Below, piece after piece: positions 7,997 to 15,309 of a DNA stretch of 64,000 bases. The position numbers were made by a program, and so were the translations under genes. The notes under the pieces are model-generated. The model did no database searches, was not told where the DNA came from, and saw nothing but the letters and a program-made list of their open reading frames with translations. This stretch comes from JACVRM01 sp963839815 (GTDB taxonomy: Bacteria; Actinomycetota; Thermoleophilia; Gaiellales; Gaiellaceae): positions 930,001-994,000 of the forward strand of contig CAWIWF010000006.1 of the NCBI GenBank assembly GCA_963839815.1, given 5' to 3'. Each line of letters opens with the position of its first letter. The first letter of the stretch is position 1.

Positions 7997-8787
7997 TCGT
8001 CCGCAAGTCGCCCGCTGAAGTCGACCGGCTCGCCCGTGCGGGGCGCGTCGTCTCGGACACGCTGGCGCTCCTCGCCGAGCACATGCGCCCGGGCGTGACG
8101 ACGGCCGAGCTGGACGCGCTGGCCGACTCCTTCATCAGCAGCCGTGGCGGACACCCGACCTTCAAGGGGTACCGGGGCTACCCGGCGGCGATCTGCACTT
8201 CGCCGAACGACATGATCGTCCACGGCATCCCGGGCGACTACGCCCTCGTCGAGGGGGACACCCTGTCGGTCGACGTCGGCGTCACGCTGGACGGGTTCAT
8301 CGGCGACTCCGCGTTCACCTTCCCGGTCGGCGAGATCGATGCCGAGACGGCGAGGCTGCTGAACGCCTGCCGTGAGGCGCTCGCTGCCGGCATCGAGCAG
8401 TGCCGGACCGGGAGGCGTCTCGGCGACGTCTCGCATGCCATCCAGGAGGCGACCGAGGCCGCCGGCTTCACGGTCGTCCGGGCGCTCGTCGGGCACGGCG
8501 TCGGGCGCTCGATGCACGAGGATCCCCAGATCCCGAACTACGGCCCGCCCGGCCGCGGCCCGGAGCTCCGCCCCGGCATGGTGTTCGCGATCGAGCCCAT
8601 GATCACCGCGGGCACGCACGAGATCGTCCTGCACGACGACGAGTGGTCGATCTCGACCGCGGATGGCTCGCAATCGGCGCACTTCGAGCACACCGTGGCC
8701 GTCACCGACGGCGAGCCGCGCATCCTCACCTGGCCGCATCCGGCGGTCGGGATCGCCGCGCTCGAGCGGGCTGCCGCGGCGGGCTGA
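7993..8787 (+). CDS. map: Methionine aminopeptidase, type I
   Basis: 264 residues. The pita-bread metallopeptidase motifs are present: GHPTFKGYRGYPAAICTS, the Asp metal ligands in TLSVDVGVTLDGFIGDSA, GHGVGRSMHEDPQIPN (His ligand) and FAIEPM plus FEHTVAV (Glu ligands). It removes the initiator Met co-translationally. The GTG start overlaps adk by four bases. infA normally follows in this operon but is absent here. Confidence 0.97.
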   Translation: MIVRKSPAEVDRLARAGRVVSDTLALLAEHMRPGVTTAELDALADSFISSRGGHPTFKGYRGYPAAICTSPNDMIVHGIPGDYALVEGDTLSVDVGVTLDGFIGDSAFTFPVGEIDAETARLLNACREALAAGIEQCRTGRRLGDVSHAIQEATEAAGFTVVRALVGHGVGRSMHEDPQIPNYGPPGRGPELRPGMVFAIEPMITAGTHEIVLHDDEWSISTADGSQSAHFEHTVAVTDGEPRILTWPHPAVGIAALERAAAAG

Positions 8788-8847
8788 GCCTCAAGCACTT
8801 GATGGCCTTGGCTAGACGTCCTCTTTCCTGGCGGCTCGCCGCGCTGC

Positions 8848-9244
8848 TTGCGCTCCCTCGCGCTGCTAGCGACGCTAATCGTTCGAGACGCTGAGAGCCA
8901 GGACGAGCTGGGAGCGGCCCGCGCAGCGGCAACAGGTATCGCGGCCGTTTGGGGTGATCCGGAGCCAACTGAGCTGAAGTACGTCCTGAGTACGCGGTCT
9001 GAGGCAAGTCACAGGCTCTTCGCGGGTAGAGACGTACTCTTCAGATGAGCGTGTTCTCGTCATCACGATGCGTGGGAACTTCAGGTACAGCGGGCCGAGC
9101 ATCAGACGCGGATTCGAGATGAAGGATCCGGAAGGCTTAACGCTCTTCCTGGACGCTGAGTCACTCGAGCTCCGCGAACTGGGCGGGGGACCAGCCCATC
9201 TGTCTGTGCTTGGTCAGCCTTTGCCACTCGCTACGCGCGACTAG
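8848..9244 (+). pseudogene. Broken small gene of a secreted hypothetical family
   Basis: Two overlapping frames together read like one protein. The first (8848 to about 9005) gives WGDPEPTELKYVLSTR. The second (from about 8990 to stop 9242) gives DERVLVITMRGNFRYSGPS and LTLFLDAESLELRELGGG. The pattern (PT...YV.TTR, then a hydrophobic strand with GxF, then LxLxxD) resembles short secreted hypothetical proteins common in Actinobacteria, from memory. A one-base shift near 9003-9010 would join them. The 60 nt before 8848 hold no recognised gene. Confidence 0.45.
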
Positions 9245-9255
9245 CCGACGCGGCG

Positions 9256-9639
9256 CTACGCCGGAGCGAGCACCGCCAGCTTCAGGCGCGTCGCGGCGTC
9301 GGCCATACGTGCGTCGTAGGTGACGATGCCGTCGAGGTCGCCGACCTCGAGCGCGGTGGCGAGGTGGAGCGCGTGGAGCGAGCGCAGCGTGAGCGGCTCG
9401 AGCAGTGCCGCGCGGGCGCGGATCGGCTCCGTGATCTCGACGACGGTGATCTGCGACACGACTTGCTGCGCCTCCGACGTGAGCTCGGGCGCCGCGCGGC
9501 GGACCGCCCGCACGACCTCCGTCTCCACGATCGCGCTGGCGAGCTGATCGGGATCGGTCTCGAGCAGGGCGCGCAGCGCGTGACTCTCGCGCTCCTCGAT
9601 CACCAGCTTGACGAGCGCCGACGAGTCGACGTAGATCAG
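9256..9639 (-). CDS. vapC: VapC-type PIN-domain toxin
   Basis: About 127 residues with PIN-domain acidic residues: YVDSSALVKL at the N-terminus, IVETEVVRA in the middle and DGIVTYDARMADAA at the C-terminus. VapC toxins are Mg-dependent RNases that usually cut tRNA or rRNA. No ATG/GTG precedes the domain sensibly. The best start is CTG 9639, which overlaps the antitoxin TGA, implying translational coupling. The true start is uncertain. Confidence 0.88.
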   Translation of the reverse strand: MIYVDSSALVKLVIEERESHALRALLETDPDQLASAIVETEVVRAVRRAAPELTSEAQQVVSQITVVEITEPIRARAALLEPLTLRSLHALHLATALEVGDLDGIVTYDARMADAATRLKLAVLAPA

Positions 9640-9914
9640 ACGCGGTCCTCGCGGAGCTCCTCGAGCAGGTCGCCGAGCGGGCGCTGGAGCTCGACCCTCG
9701 CCGGCGGCGGGAGCTTGGCCAGGTTGCCGGCGCCGCGGCGGAGCGGGATCCCGCGCGCGGCGACCTGGGCGAGGCGGTCGTCGGCCGGCACGATGGGCTG
9801 AAGCGTCGCGACCGGCTGTCCCCGCTCGGTCACCTCGAGCGCCTCCCCGCGCCGGACTCGCCGCAGGTACACGCTCAGGTTCTGACGAAGCTCCCGCACC
9901 CCGACTCTCTCCAT
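9636..9914 (-). CDS. vapB: Phd/YefM-family antitoxin
   Basis: 92 residues from ATG 9914: MERVGVRELRQNLSVYLRRV, then VTERGQPVATLQPI, the Phd/YefM N-terminal DNA-binding fold. A second in-frame ATG eight codons upstream is possible. It should neutralise the VapC RNase encoded immediately downstream and autoregulate the pair. The pair sits on the opposite strand, inside the ribosomal operon. Confidence 0.87.
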   Translation of the reverse strand: MERVGVRELRQNLSVYLRRVRRGEALEVTERGQPVATLQPIVPADDRLAQVAARGIPLRRGAGNLAKLPPPARVELQRPLGDLLEELREDRV

Positions 9915-10057
9915 GACGCACAAAATGTAGCACAGCACCGAGCGAGGGCCGCGTCGGTCGCGATCCTCGCCGGTGGGGCGCCCTCCGCCGCGGCGGGAGA
10001 CGACGCCTGTGGCACCCCAGACAGGCGTGGGGCCACGCGAGCCGCTGAGGAACCCTT

Positions 10058-10066
10058 TGCTACACT
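10058..10066 (+). promoter_or_regulatory. Extended -10 promoter for rpmJ operon
   Basis: TGCTACACT matches an extended -10 (TGN-TANNNT) 82 nt before the rpmJ ATG. No good -35 is seen. An inverted repeat (ACGCCTGT 10003-10010 / ACAGGCGT 10021-10028) lies upstream. A new promoter is expected here because the antisense vapBC pair separates rpmJ from secY-adk-map. Confidence 0.5.
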
Positions 10067-10147
10067 GCCCGCCACGGCGCAGCGGGCTGCGTCGATTTGT
10101 TGTGTCCGCGCGCTCGGCAGAGCGTGCGCAGTCCAGAGCGAGGTTCG

Positions 10148-10261
10148 ATGAAGGTCAGACCGTCGGTGAAGCCCATGTGCGAGCGCTGCCGCGTGATCAA
10201 GCGGCACGGGCGCACCATGGTCATCTGCACGAACCCGCGCCACAAGCAGCGCCAGGGCTAG
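10148..10261 (+). CDS. rpmJ: 50S ribosomal protein L36
   Basis: 37 residues (MKVRPSVKPMCERCRVIKRH, then CTNPRHKQRQG) with the four zinc ligands of L36 (CxxC, Cys and His). It is a small 50S protein binding 23S rRNA. It is the first gene after the vapBC interruption and lies 18 nt before rpsM, which has a GGAGGGG ribosome-binding site. Confidence 0.97.
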   Translation: MKVRPSVKPMCERCRVIKRHGRTMVICTNPRHKQRQG

Positions 10262-10279
10262 ACCAGGAGGGGACGGGAA

Positions 10280-10660
10280 GTGGCACGAATCGCAGGCGTC
10301 AACCTGCCGCGTGAGAAGCGCCTCGAGGTTGGCCTCACCTACATCTTCGGCATCGGCCGCTCGAGCGCACAGCAGGTGTGCGCAGAGCTGGGCCTCTCGC
10401 TCGACACGAAGGTCCGCGACCTGACTGACGAGGAGATCACGAAGCTGCGCGAGCACATCGACGCGAACCTGCAGGTGGAGGGTGACCTCCGCCGCGAGCG
10501 GACGCAGTCGATCAAGCGCCTCGGCGAGATCGGCGCCTATCGCGGCATCCGTCACCGCCGCAACCTGCCTGTCAACGGCCAGCGGACGAAGACGAACGCG
10601 CGCACCCGCAAGGGCGTGAAGCAGTCCGTCGGCCGCAGCAAGAAGAAGGCGGCCAAGTGA
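10280..10660 (+). CDS. rpsM: 30S ribosomal protein S13
   Basis: 126 residues from a GTG start (MARIAGVNLPREKRLEVGLT, IFGIGRSSAQQV, then RNLPVNGQRTKTNARTRKG). S13 is in the 30S head and contacts the P-site tRNA and bridge B1. It heads the alpha-operon set rpsM-rpsK-rpsD-rpoA-rplQ. Confidence 0.98.
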   Translation: MARIAGVNLPREKRLEVGLTYIFGIGRSSAQQVCAELGLSLDTKVRDLTDEEITKLREHIDANLQVEGDLRRERTQSIKRLGEIGAYRGIRHRRNLPVNGQRTKTNARTRKGVKQSVGRSKKKAAK

Positions 10661-10679
10661 CCCGAGGAGCTCGCAGCTA

Positions 10680-11084
10680 GTGGCCCCGCCTCGCAAGCAG
10701 GCAGCCCGCGGCCGCACCCGCCGCCGCGTCAAGAAGAACATCGCCATCGGCCAGGCGCACATCAAGACGTCGTTCAACAACACGATCGTCGCGCTGACCG
10801 ACAAGGAAGGGAACGTCATCGTCTGGGAGTCCGCCGGCTCGGCCGGCTTCAAGGGCTCGCGCAAGTCGACGCCCTTCGCCGCCCAGGTGACCGCCGACGC
10901 CTGCGCCCGCAAGGGCATGGAGCACGGCCTGCAGAAGGTCGAGGTGTTCGTCAAGGGGCCGGGATCGGGACGCGAGACGGCGATCCGCTCGCTCCAGGCT
11001 GCCGGCCTCGAGATTCTCGGCGTCAAGGATGTCTCCCCGCAGGCGCACAACGGCGTCCGCCCGAAGAAGCGCCGGAGGGTCTAA
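10680..11084 (+). CDS. rpsK: 30S ribosomal protein S11
   Basis: 134 residues from GTG 10680. It contains the universal S11 core HIKTSFNNTIVALTDKEGN, GSGRETAIRSLQAAGLEI and the basic end GVRPKKRRRV. It is a 30S platform protein near the Shine-Dalgarno helix. Its TAA stop overlaps the ATG of a 55-codon reading frame. Confidence 0.98.
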   Translation: MAPPRKQAARGRTRRRVKKNIAIGQAHIKTSFNNTIVALTDKEGNVIVWESAGSAGFKGSRKSTPFAAQVTADACARKGMEHGLQKVEVFVKGPGSGRETAIRSLQAAGLEILGVKDVSPQAHNGVRPKKRRRV

Positions 11085-11251
11085 TGGCTCCCGCCATCCG
11101 CAAGTCCCGCACTCACCGGCACGCTGCAAAGCGGCGCCATGCGCCGTCCTCGGTTGCGCCCGTAGCCTCCGGCTACGAGCGCGCCCTGCGTCCTAGCCTG
11201 GCTTGCTCCTCGCGGCCGGAGAGCGCGATCTTCACGGACGGTGGTCGCTAG
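11084..11251 (+). CDS. Possible 55-residue small protein between rpsK and rpsD
   Basis: The reading frame begins inside the rpsK stop (TAATG) and ends on a TAG that overlaps the rpsD start (TAGTG). That is the arrangement expected of a translationally coupled gene. The product starts basic (MAPAIRKSRTHRHAAKRRH) and is Arg/Ser/Ala-rich afterwards. I recognise no family. An internal CGTAGCC/GGCTACG hairpin suggests the spacer may instead be repeat-derived DNA that happens to be open. Confidence 0.35.
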   Translation: MAPAIRKSRTHRHAAKRRHAPSSVAPVASGYERALRPSLACSSRPESAIFTDGGR

Positions 11252-11871
11252 TGGCGAGGACACTCGGCCCCAAGTGCCGCTTTTGCCGCAGGGAGGGTAT
11301 GAAGCTCTTCCTCAAGGGAGAGCGCTGCCTGACCGAGAAGTGCTCGGTCGAGCGCCGCTCGTATCCGCCGGGTGAGCACGGCCGCGGACGCATCAAGCAG
11401 TCGGAGTACCTGATCCAGCTGCGCGAGAAGCAGAAGGCGCGCCGCTATTACGGCCTGCTCGAGAAGCAGTTCCGCTCCTACTACGAGAAGGCCGCGAAGC
11501 GGTCGGGCATCACGGGCGAGAACCTGCTGCGGATGCTCGAGACGCGGCTCGACAACGTCGTCTACCGGCTCGGCTTTGCGTCCTCACGCGCCCAAGCGCG
11601 CCAGCTCGTCCGCCACGGTCACTTCCACGTGAACGGGCGCCGGGTGAACGTGCCGAGCTTCCAGGTGCGGCCCGACGACGTCGTCACCATCGCGCCGAAG
11701 TCGGCCGCCGAGCCGACCGTGCGCGACGCCACCGACCTCACCGCCTCGGTCGCTCCCTGGCTGCAGGCAGACCACGAAGGATTGACGGGCAAGGTGCTCA
11801 AGTGGCCCGAGCGGGCCGAGATCGACACGCCGGTCTCCGAGCAGCTGATCGTCGAGCTCTACTCGAAGTAA
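11251..11871 (+). CDS. rpsD: 30S ribosomal protein S4, zinc type
   Basis: 206 residues from GTG 11251 (MARTLGPKCRFCRREGMKL). The N-terminal Cys motif (CRFC...CLTEKC) marks the zinc-binding S4 form. The S4 RNA-binding domain RLDNVVYRLGFASSRAQARQ follows. S4 initiates 30S assembly and in E. coli represses the alpha operon. The in-frame codons upstream to 11203 are not needed. Confidence 0.97.
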   Translation: MARTLGPKCRFCRREGMKLFLKGERCLTEKCSVERRSYPPGEHGRGRIKQSEYLIQLREKQKARRYYGLLEKQFRSYYEKAAKRSGITGENLLRMLETRLDNVVYRLGFASSRAQARQLVRHGHFHVNGRRVNVPSFQVRPDDVVTIAPKSAAEPTVRDATDLTASVAPWLQADHEGLTGKVLKWPERAEIDTPVSEQLIVELYSK

Positions 11872-11917
11872 CGGCCGCTGCCCGAGGGCGCGGCCCCCGA
11901 ACAGAAAGGAACACGCT

Positions 11918-12886
11918 TTGGCCACACGCACGTCGTTGATGGACTTCCAGATTCCCCGCATCGTCCACGAGGAGATCGAGGCCGAGCGGGGCGTCTTCGT
12001 GATCGAGCCGCTCGACCGCGGCTTCGGCTACACGTTCGGCAACTCGCTGCGCCGCGTGCTGCTCTCCTCACTCGAGGGCGCCGCGGTCACCTCGGTCAAG
12101 ATCGAGGGCGTCGCGCACGAGTTCACGACGCTCCAGGGCGTGCGCGAGGACGTCACGGACATCATCCTGCAGCTCAAGAACCTGATCTGCCTGCTCCACG
12201 GCGCGTCGCCCGAGGTGGAGGTGCGGCTCACCAAGCGCGGTTCCGGCATCGTCACCGCCGGCGACATCGAGGCGCCCGCCGACCTCGAGATCCTCAACCC
12301 GGAGCTCGAGATCGCCCACCTGTCGGACAACGGCAAGCTGGAGCTGACGATCACGATCGGCCGCGGCCGCGGCTACGTCCCGGCCGAGCTCAACCGCGGG
12401 CCGGAGCACACGATCGGCGTGATTCCGATCGACTCGATCTTCTCGCCCGTGCGCCGCGTCACCTACGACGTCGAGGCCGCCCGTGTCGGGCAGCGCACCG
12501 ACTACGACAAGCTGCGCATGGACGTGACCACCGACGGGTCGATCGACCCTCGCGAGGCGATTGGCCAGGCCGCCGAGATCCTCATCCGGCAGCTCGCGAT
12601 CTTCACCGACATCGAGAAGATCGAGGGCTTCGGCGACGGTGCCGCCCCGGCGGAAGTCGCCGAGCCGTCGCTCGCGCACGGGATGGAGAACTTCCCGATC
12701 GAGGAGCTCGAGTTGGGCGTCCGCTCGTACAACTGCCTCAAGCGCGTGGGCATCGAGACGATCGGCGACCTGGTCTCGAAGAACGAGAACGAGCTCGCCG
12801 CGATCCCCAACTTCGGCAAGAAGTCGATCGAGGAGGTCAAGGAGACGCTCGGCGCTCACGGCCTCAAGCTGCGAGGGGACGAGTAG
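11918..12886 (+). CDS. rpoA: DNA-directed RNA polymerase alpha subunit
   Basis: 322 residues. The N-terminal assembly domain is seen in RGFGYTFGNSLRRVLLSSLEG and the C-terminal domain in LELGVRSYNCLKRVGIETIG plus NFGKKSIEEVKETL, which contacts UP elements and activators. The start is TTG 11918, preceded by AGAAAGGA. TTG is unusual, but it sets the normal N-terminus. Confidence 0.97.
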   Translation: MATRTSLMDFQIPRIVHEEIEAERGVFVIEPLDRGFGYTFGNSLRRVLLSSLEGAAVTSVKIEGVAHEFTTLQGVREDVTDIILQLKNLICLLHGASPEVEVRLTKRGSGIVTAGDIEAPADLEILNPELEIAHLSDNGKLELTITIGRGRGYVPAELNRGPEHTIGVIPIDSIFSPVRRVTYDVEAARVGQRTDYDKLRMDVTTDGSIDPREAIGQAAEILIRQLAIFTDIEKIEGFGDGAAPAEVAEPSLAHGMENFPIEELELGVRSYNCLKRVGIETIGDLVSKNENELAAIPNFGKKSIEEVKETLGAHGLKLRGDE

Positions 12887-12893
12887 GCGGGCC

Positions 12894-13328
12894 ATGCGCC
12901 ACCGTCGTTCCGGCAGGAAGCTCGGGCGCGACTCCGCGCATCGCAAGGCGCTCTACGCCAATCTGGCGGGGGCGCTGATCGAGCACGGGCGCATCCGCAC
13001 GACCGAGGCGAAGGCCAAGGAGGTGCGGCCGATCGCCGAGCAGATGGTCACGCTCGGCCGGCGCGGCGACCTGGCCGCGCGGCGGCGCGCGCTCTCGTAC
13101 CTGCGCTCGCAGGAGATCGTGCACAAGCTCTTCGCCGAGGTCGGCCCCCGGTTCACGGAGCGCCCCGGCGGCTACTGCCGCATCGTCAAGCTCGGCCCGC
13201 GGGCAGGAGACGCGGCCCCGATGGCTTACCTCGAGTTCGTGGACTACGTGCCGCAGGGCCCCACGGAAGAGGATCAGCGGCGGCGGATCCTGCGCCGCAG
13301 ACAGCGCGAGGAAGCAGCGGCCTCCTAG
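12894..13328 (+). CDS. rplQ: 50S ribosomal protein L17
   Basis: 144 residues from ATG 12894 (MRHRRSGRKLGRDSAHRKAL, then NLAGALIEHGRIRTTEAKAK), the L17 signature. Bacterial L17 is ~117-180 residues. It lines the exit tunnel rim. An apparent in-frame extension upstream into rpoA is a shadow. Confidence 0.97.
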   Translation: MRHRRSGRKLGRDSAHRKALYANLAGALIEHGRIRTTEAKAKEVRPIAEQMVTLGRRGDLAARRRALSYLRSQEIVHKLFAEVGPRFTERPGGYCRIVKLGPRAGDAAPMAYLEFVDYVPQGPTEEDQRRRILRRRQREEAAAS

Positions 13329-13664
13329 CACCCGGCGGCCGCGCGCGAGGATGCGCGCGGCGCGGAGGACGGGACGGTCATCCGCCGCCCTCGGCGCGTC
13401 CATCAGACCCGGCCCCGCCCGAGGCACCGTCCAGTGCCGCATCGTCACGCAAACGGCACGGGGCCGGCACAGACACGGCACAACTTGTCCGATACCGTCG
13501 CTGGCGGGCGGGTGGTGGAGGCGCTCTCCCCTTTGGGAGGGCGGGGTACGCGTCGGGCCGTGGTGTGGACATGTCTCGCGGGGCCATGTCCCGGCAGGGT
13601 GCGTCGCTCGAGCGGCGGCCCGCTATCGCGGCCGGGCGCTCGTGGACGGTGGAATCATCCGGGC
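13329..13664 (+). other. 336-bp spacer between rplQ and truA
   Basis: GC-rich DNA with several short inverted repeats (for example CTCCC/GGGAG around 13533) and no reading frame I would accept. A hexamer AATCAT at 13653-13658 lies six bases before the truA GTG. This matches the leaderless-promoter spacing seen elsewhere in the window, so truA may have its own promoter. Confidence 0.5.
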
Positions 13665-14381
13665 GTGCGGCTCCGCCTGACCCTCGAGTACGACGGCACC
13701 GGCTTCAGGGGCTGGGCGGTGCAACCCGGCCTGCGCACGGTCGAGGGGGAGCTGCGTGCCGCCCTCCAGCAGGTCTATCCCGCCTGGGACGAGCTCGCCG
13801 TCGCCGGCCGCACGGACACCGGTGTGCACGCGCTCGGCAACGTCGCGAGCGTGGAGGCCGACGGCGGGCCGCCGCCTGAGCGCGCCGCGTCGGCCCTGAA
13901 CGCCGTCCTGCCCGACGGCGTGGCGGTGCACTCGGTCGAGGCGGCACCGCCGGGTTTCCACGCCCGCCACGACGCCCGCGCACGCGCGTACCGGTACCGG
14001 GTCTGGCGTCGGTCGATGCCGTCCCCGTTCGAGCACCGCCGCAGCTGGTGGGTGCCGCGGCCGCTCGACGAGGATGCGCTCGCCGCCTCCGCGGCGGCGC
14101 TGGTCGGCACGCACGACTTCCGCGCCTTCACGCCGACGGAGACACAGCACCGCGTGTTCAGCCGCACGGTCGCCAGCGCATCCTGGCGCCGCGACGGCGA
14201 CGTGCTCGTGTTCGAGGTCACGGCCAACAGCTTCCTGCGCCGCATGGTGCGAACGCTCGTCGGCTCGATGCTCGAGGTGGAGCCCGCGCGGCTGGCCGAG
14301 CTCCTGGAGGGGCGGCCGCGCTCGGAGGCGGGCACGACGGCACCGGCCTGGGGTCTCTACCTCGAGTCCGTCCAGTACTGA
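13665..14381 (+). CDS. truA: tRNA pseudouridine(38-40) synthase TruA
   Basis: 238 residues from GTG 13665 (MRLRLTLEYDGTGFRGWAVQ). The catalytic Asp lies in GRTDTGVHALGNVAS, and the FHARHDARARAYRYRV and NSFLRRMVRTLVGSML motifs are present. TruA isomerises U38-40 in the anticodon stem of many tRNAs. Its place after rplQ is standard in Actinobacteria. Upstream in-frame codons to 13434 are low-quality spacer and are excluded. Confidence 0.96.
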   Translation: MRLRLTLEYDGTGFRGWAVQPGLRTVEGELRAALQQVYPAWDELAVAGRTDTGVHALGNVASVEADGGPPPERAASALNAVLPDGVAVHSVEAAPPGFHARHDARARAYRYRVWRRSMPSPFEHRRSWWVPRPLDEDALAASAAALVGTHDFRAFTPTETQHRVFSRTVASASWRRDGDVLVFEVTANSFLRRMVRTLVGSMLEVEPARLAELLEGRPRSEAGTTAPAWGLYLESVQY

Positions 14382-14622
14382 GCGCGGCTGGCCTGGAGGC
14401 GAGTAGACCGCCGGCCCGGTTCGGCCGGACATGTCCTCTCGAGCCAGGTGCCACGGGGCCGGCCGCGATCCTCCCTCCGGTTCGAGGCTACCGCCGTCGG
14501 GCGCGCGGGTGTGTGCCACAAGCGAGCCAAGATCGTGACGACCGCGGACGTTGCCGGCCGCGCCAGCGACGGGCCCCGGGCGTCGGCGTGATCGCGCGGC
14601 TGCCGCGCATGGCTCAAATACG

Positions 14623-15309
14623 ATGGCCGCCGTGCGCTACCGGACGGTGCTCTTCGACCTCGACGGGACGCTGATCGACTCGGGGGCGTCGATCCTCGCC
14701 TCGTTCCACCACGCGACCGAGACAGTCCTCGGCCGCCGCTACGCCGACGAGGTCGTGCTCGCGAACGTGGGCGGTCACGGCATCCACCGTCAGATGGCCG
14801 AGTTCGACCCCGAGCGGGTCGACGATCTCGTGCAGGCCTACCGTGAGCACAACCTGACGCTGGCCCGCAAGATCCGCCTCTTCCCCGGCATCGACGGCGT
14901 GCTCGAGCGGCTGCGGGCTGCGGGCACGAGCCTGGGGATCGTCACGATCAAGGGCCGCGTGACCGTCGAGGCGATGTGGGAGCTGCTGCCCCTGGGCTCC
15001 TACTTCGAGACGGTGGTGACCGGCGACGACGTCGAGCGCCACAAGCCGGAGCCGGACGGCCTGCTGCTCGCGCTCGAGCGGCTCGGATCCGCGCCCCACG
15101 AAGCCGTCTACGTCGGCGACGCGCCCTTCGACATCCAAGCGGCCCATGCGGGAGGCCTCGGCTCGATCGCGGTCACGTGGGGTGGCATCCACCCGCGCGA
15201 GCGGCTCGAGCCGGAGAGCGCGGGCGCGCTCGTCGAGTCCCCCGAGGAGCTGCTCGCAGCGCTGGCGGCCCCCGGGGCCGAGCCCCGCCAGGAGAGCGGC
15301 CGGCCATGA
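14623..15309 (+). CDS. HAD-family phosphatase, Gph/PpaX-like
   Basis: 228 residues with the HAD motifs: FDLDGTLIDS (nucleophile and acid/base Asp), VTIKGR (motif II), KPEPDGLLLALERLG (motif III Lys) and YVGDAPFDIQAAHAGG (motif IV). Phosphoglycolate phosphatase or pyrophosphatase PpaX-like activity is likely, but the substrate is not readable from sequence. Its TGA overlaps the ligA ATG. The 241 nt upstream show no gene. Confidence 0.9.
   Translation: MAAVRYRTVLFDLDGTLIDSGASILASFHHATETVLGRRYADEVVLANVGGHGIHRQMAEFDPERVDDLVQAYREHNLTLARKIRLFPGIDGVLERLRAAGTSLGIVTIKGRVTVEAMWELLPLGSYFETVVTGDDVERHKPEPDGLLLALERLGSAPHEAVYVGDAPFDIQAAHAGGLGSIAVTWGGIHPRERLEPESAGALVESPEELLAALAAPGAEPRQESGRP

Noticed and set aside
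13563..14435. GGACATGTC motifs on both sides of truA as further copies of the 25-bp palindrome
   Set aside because: They share only the short ACATGTC-like core and lack the CTTTAC/GTAAAG arms; the likeness is within chance.
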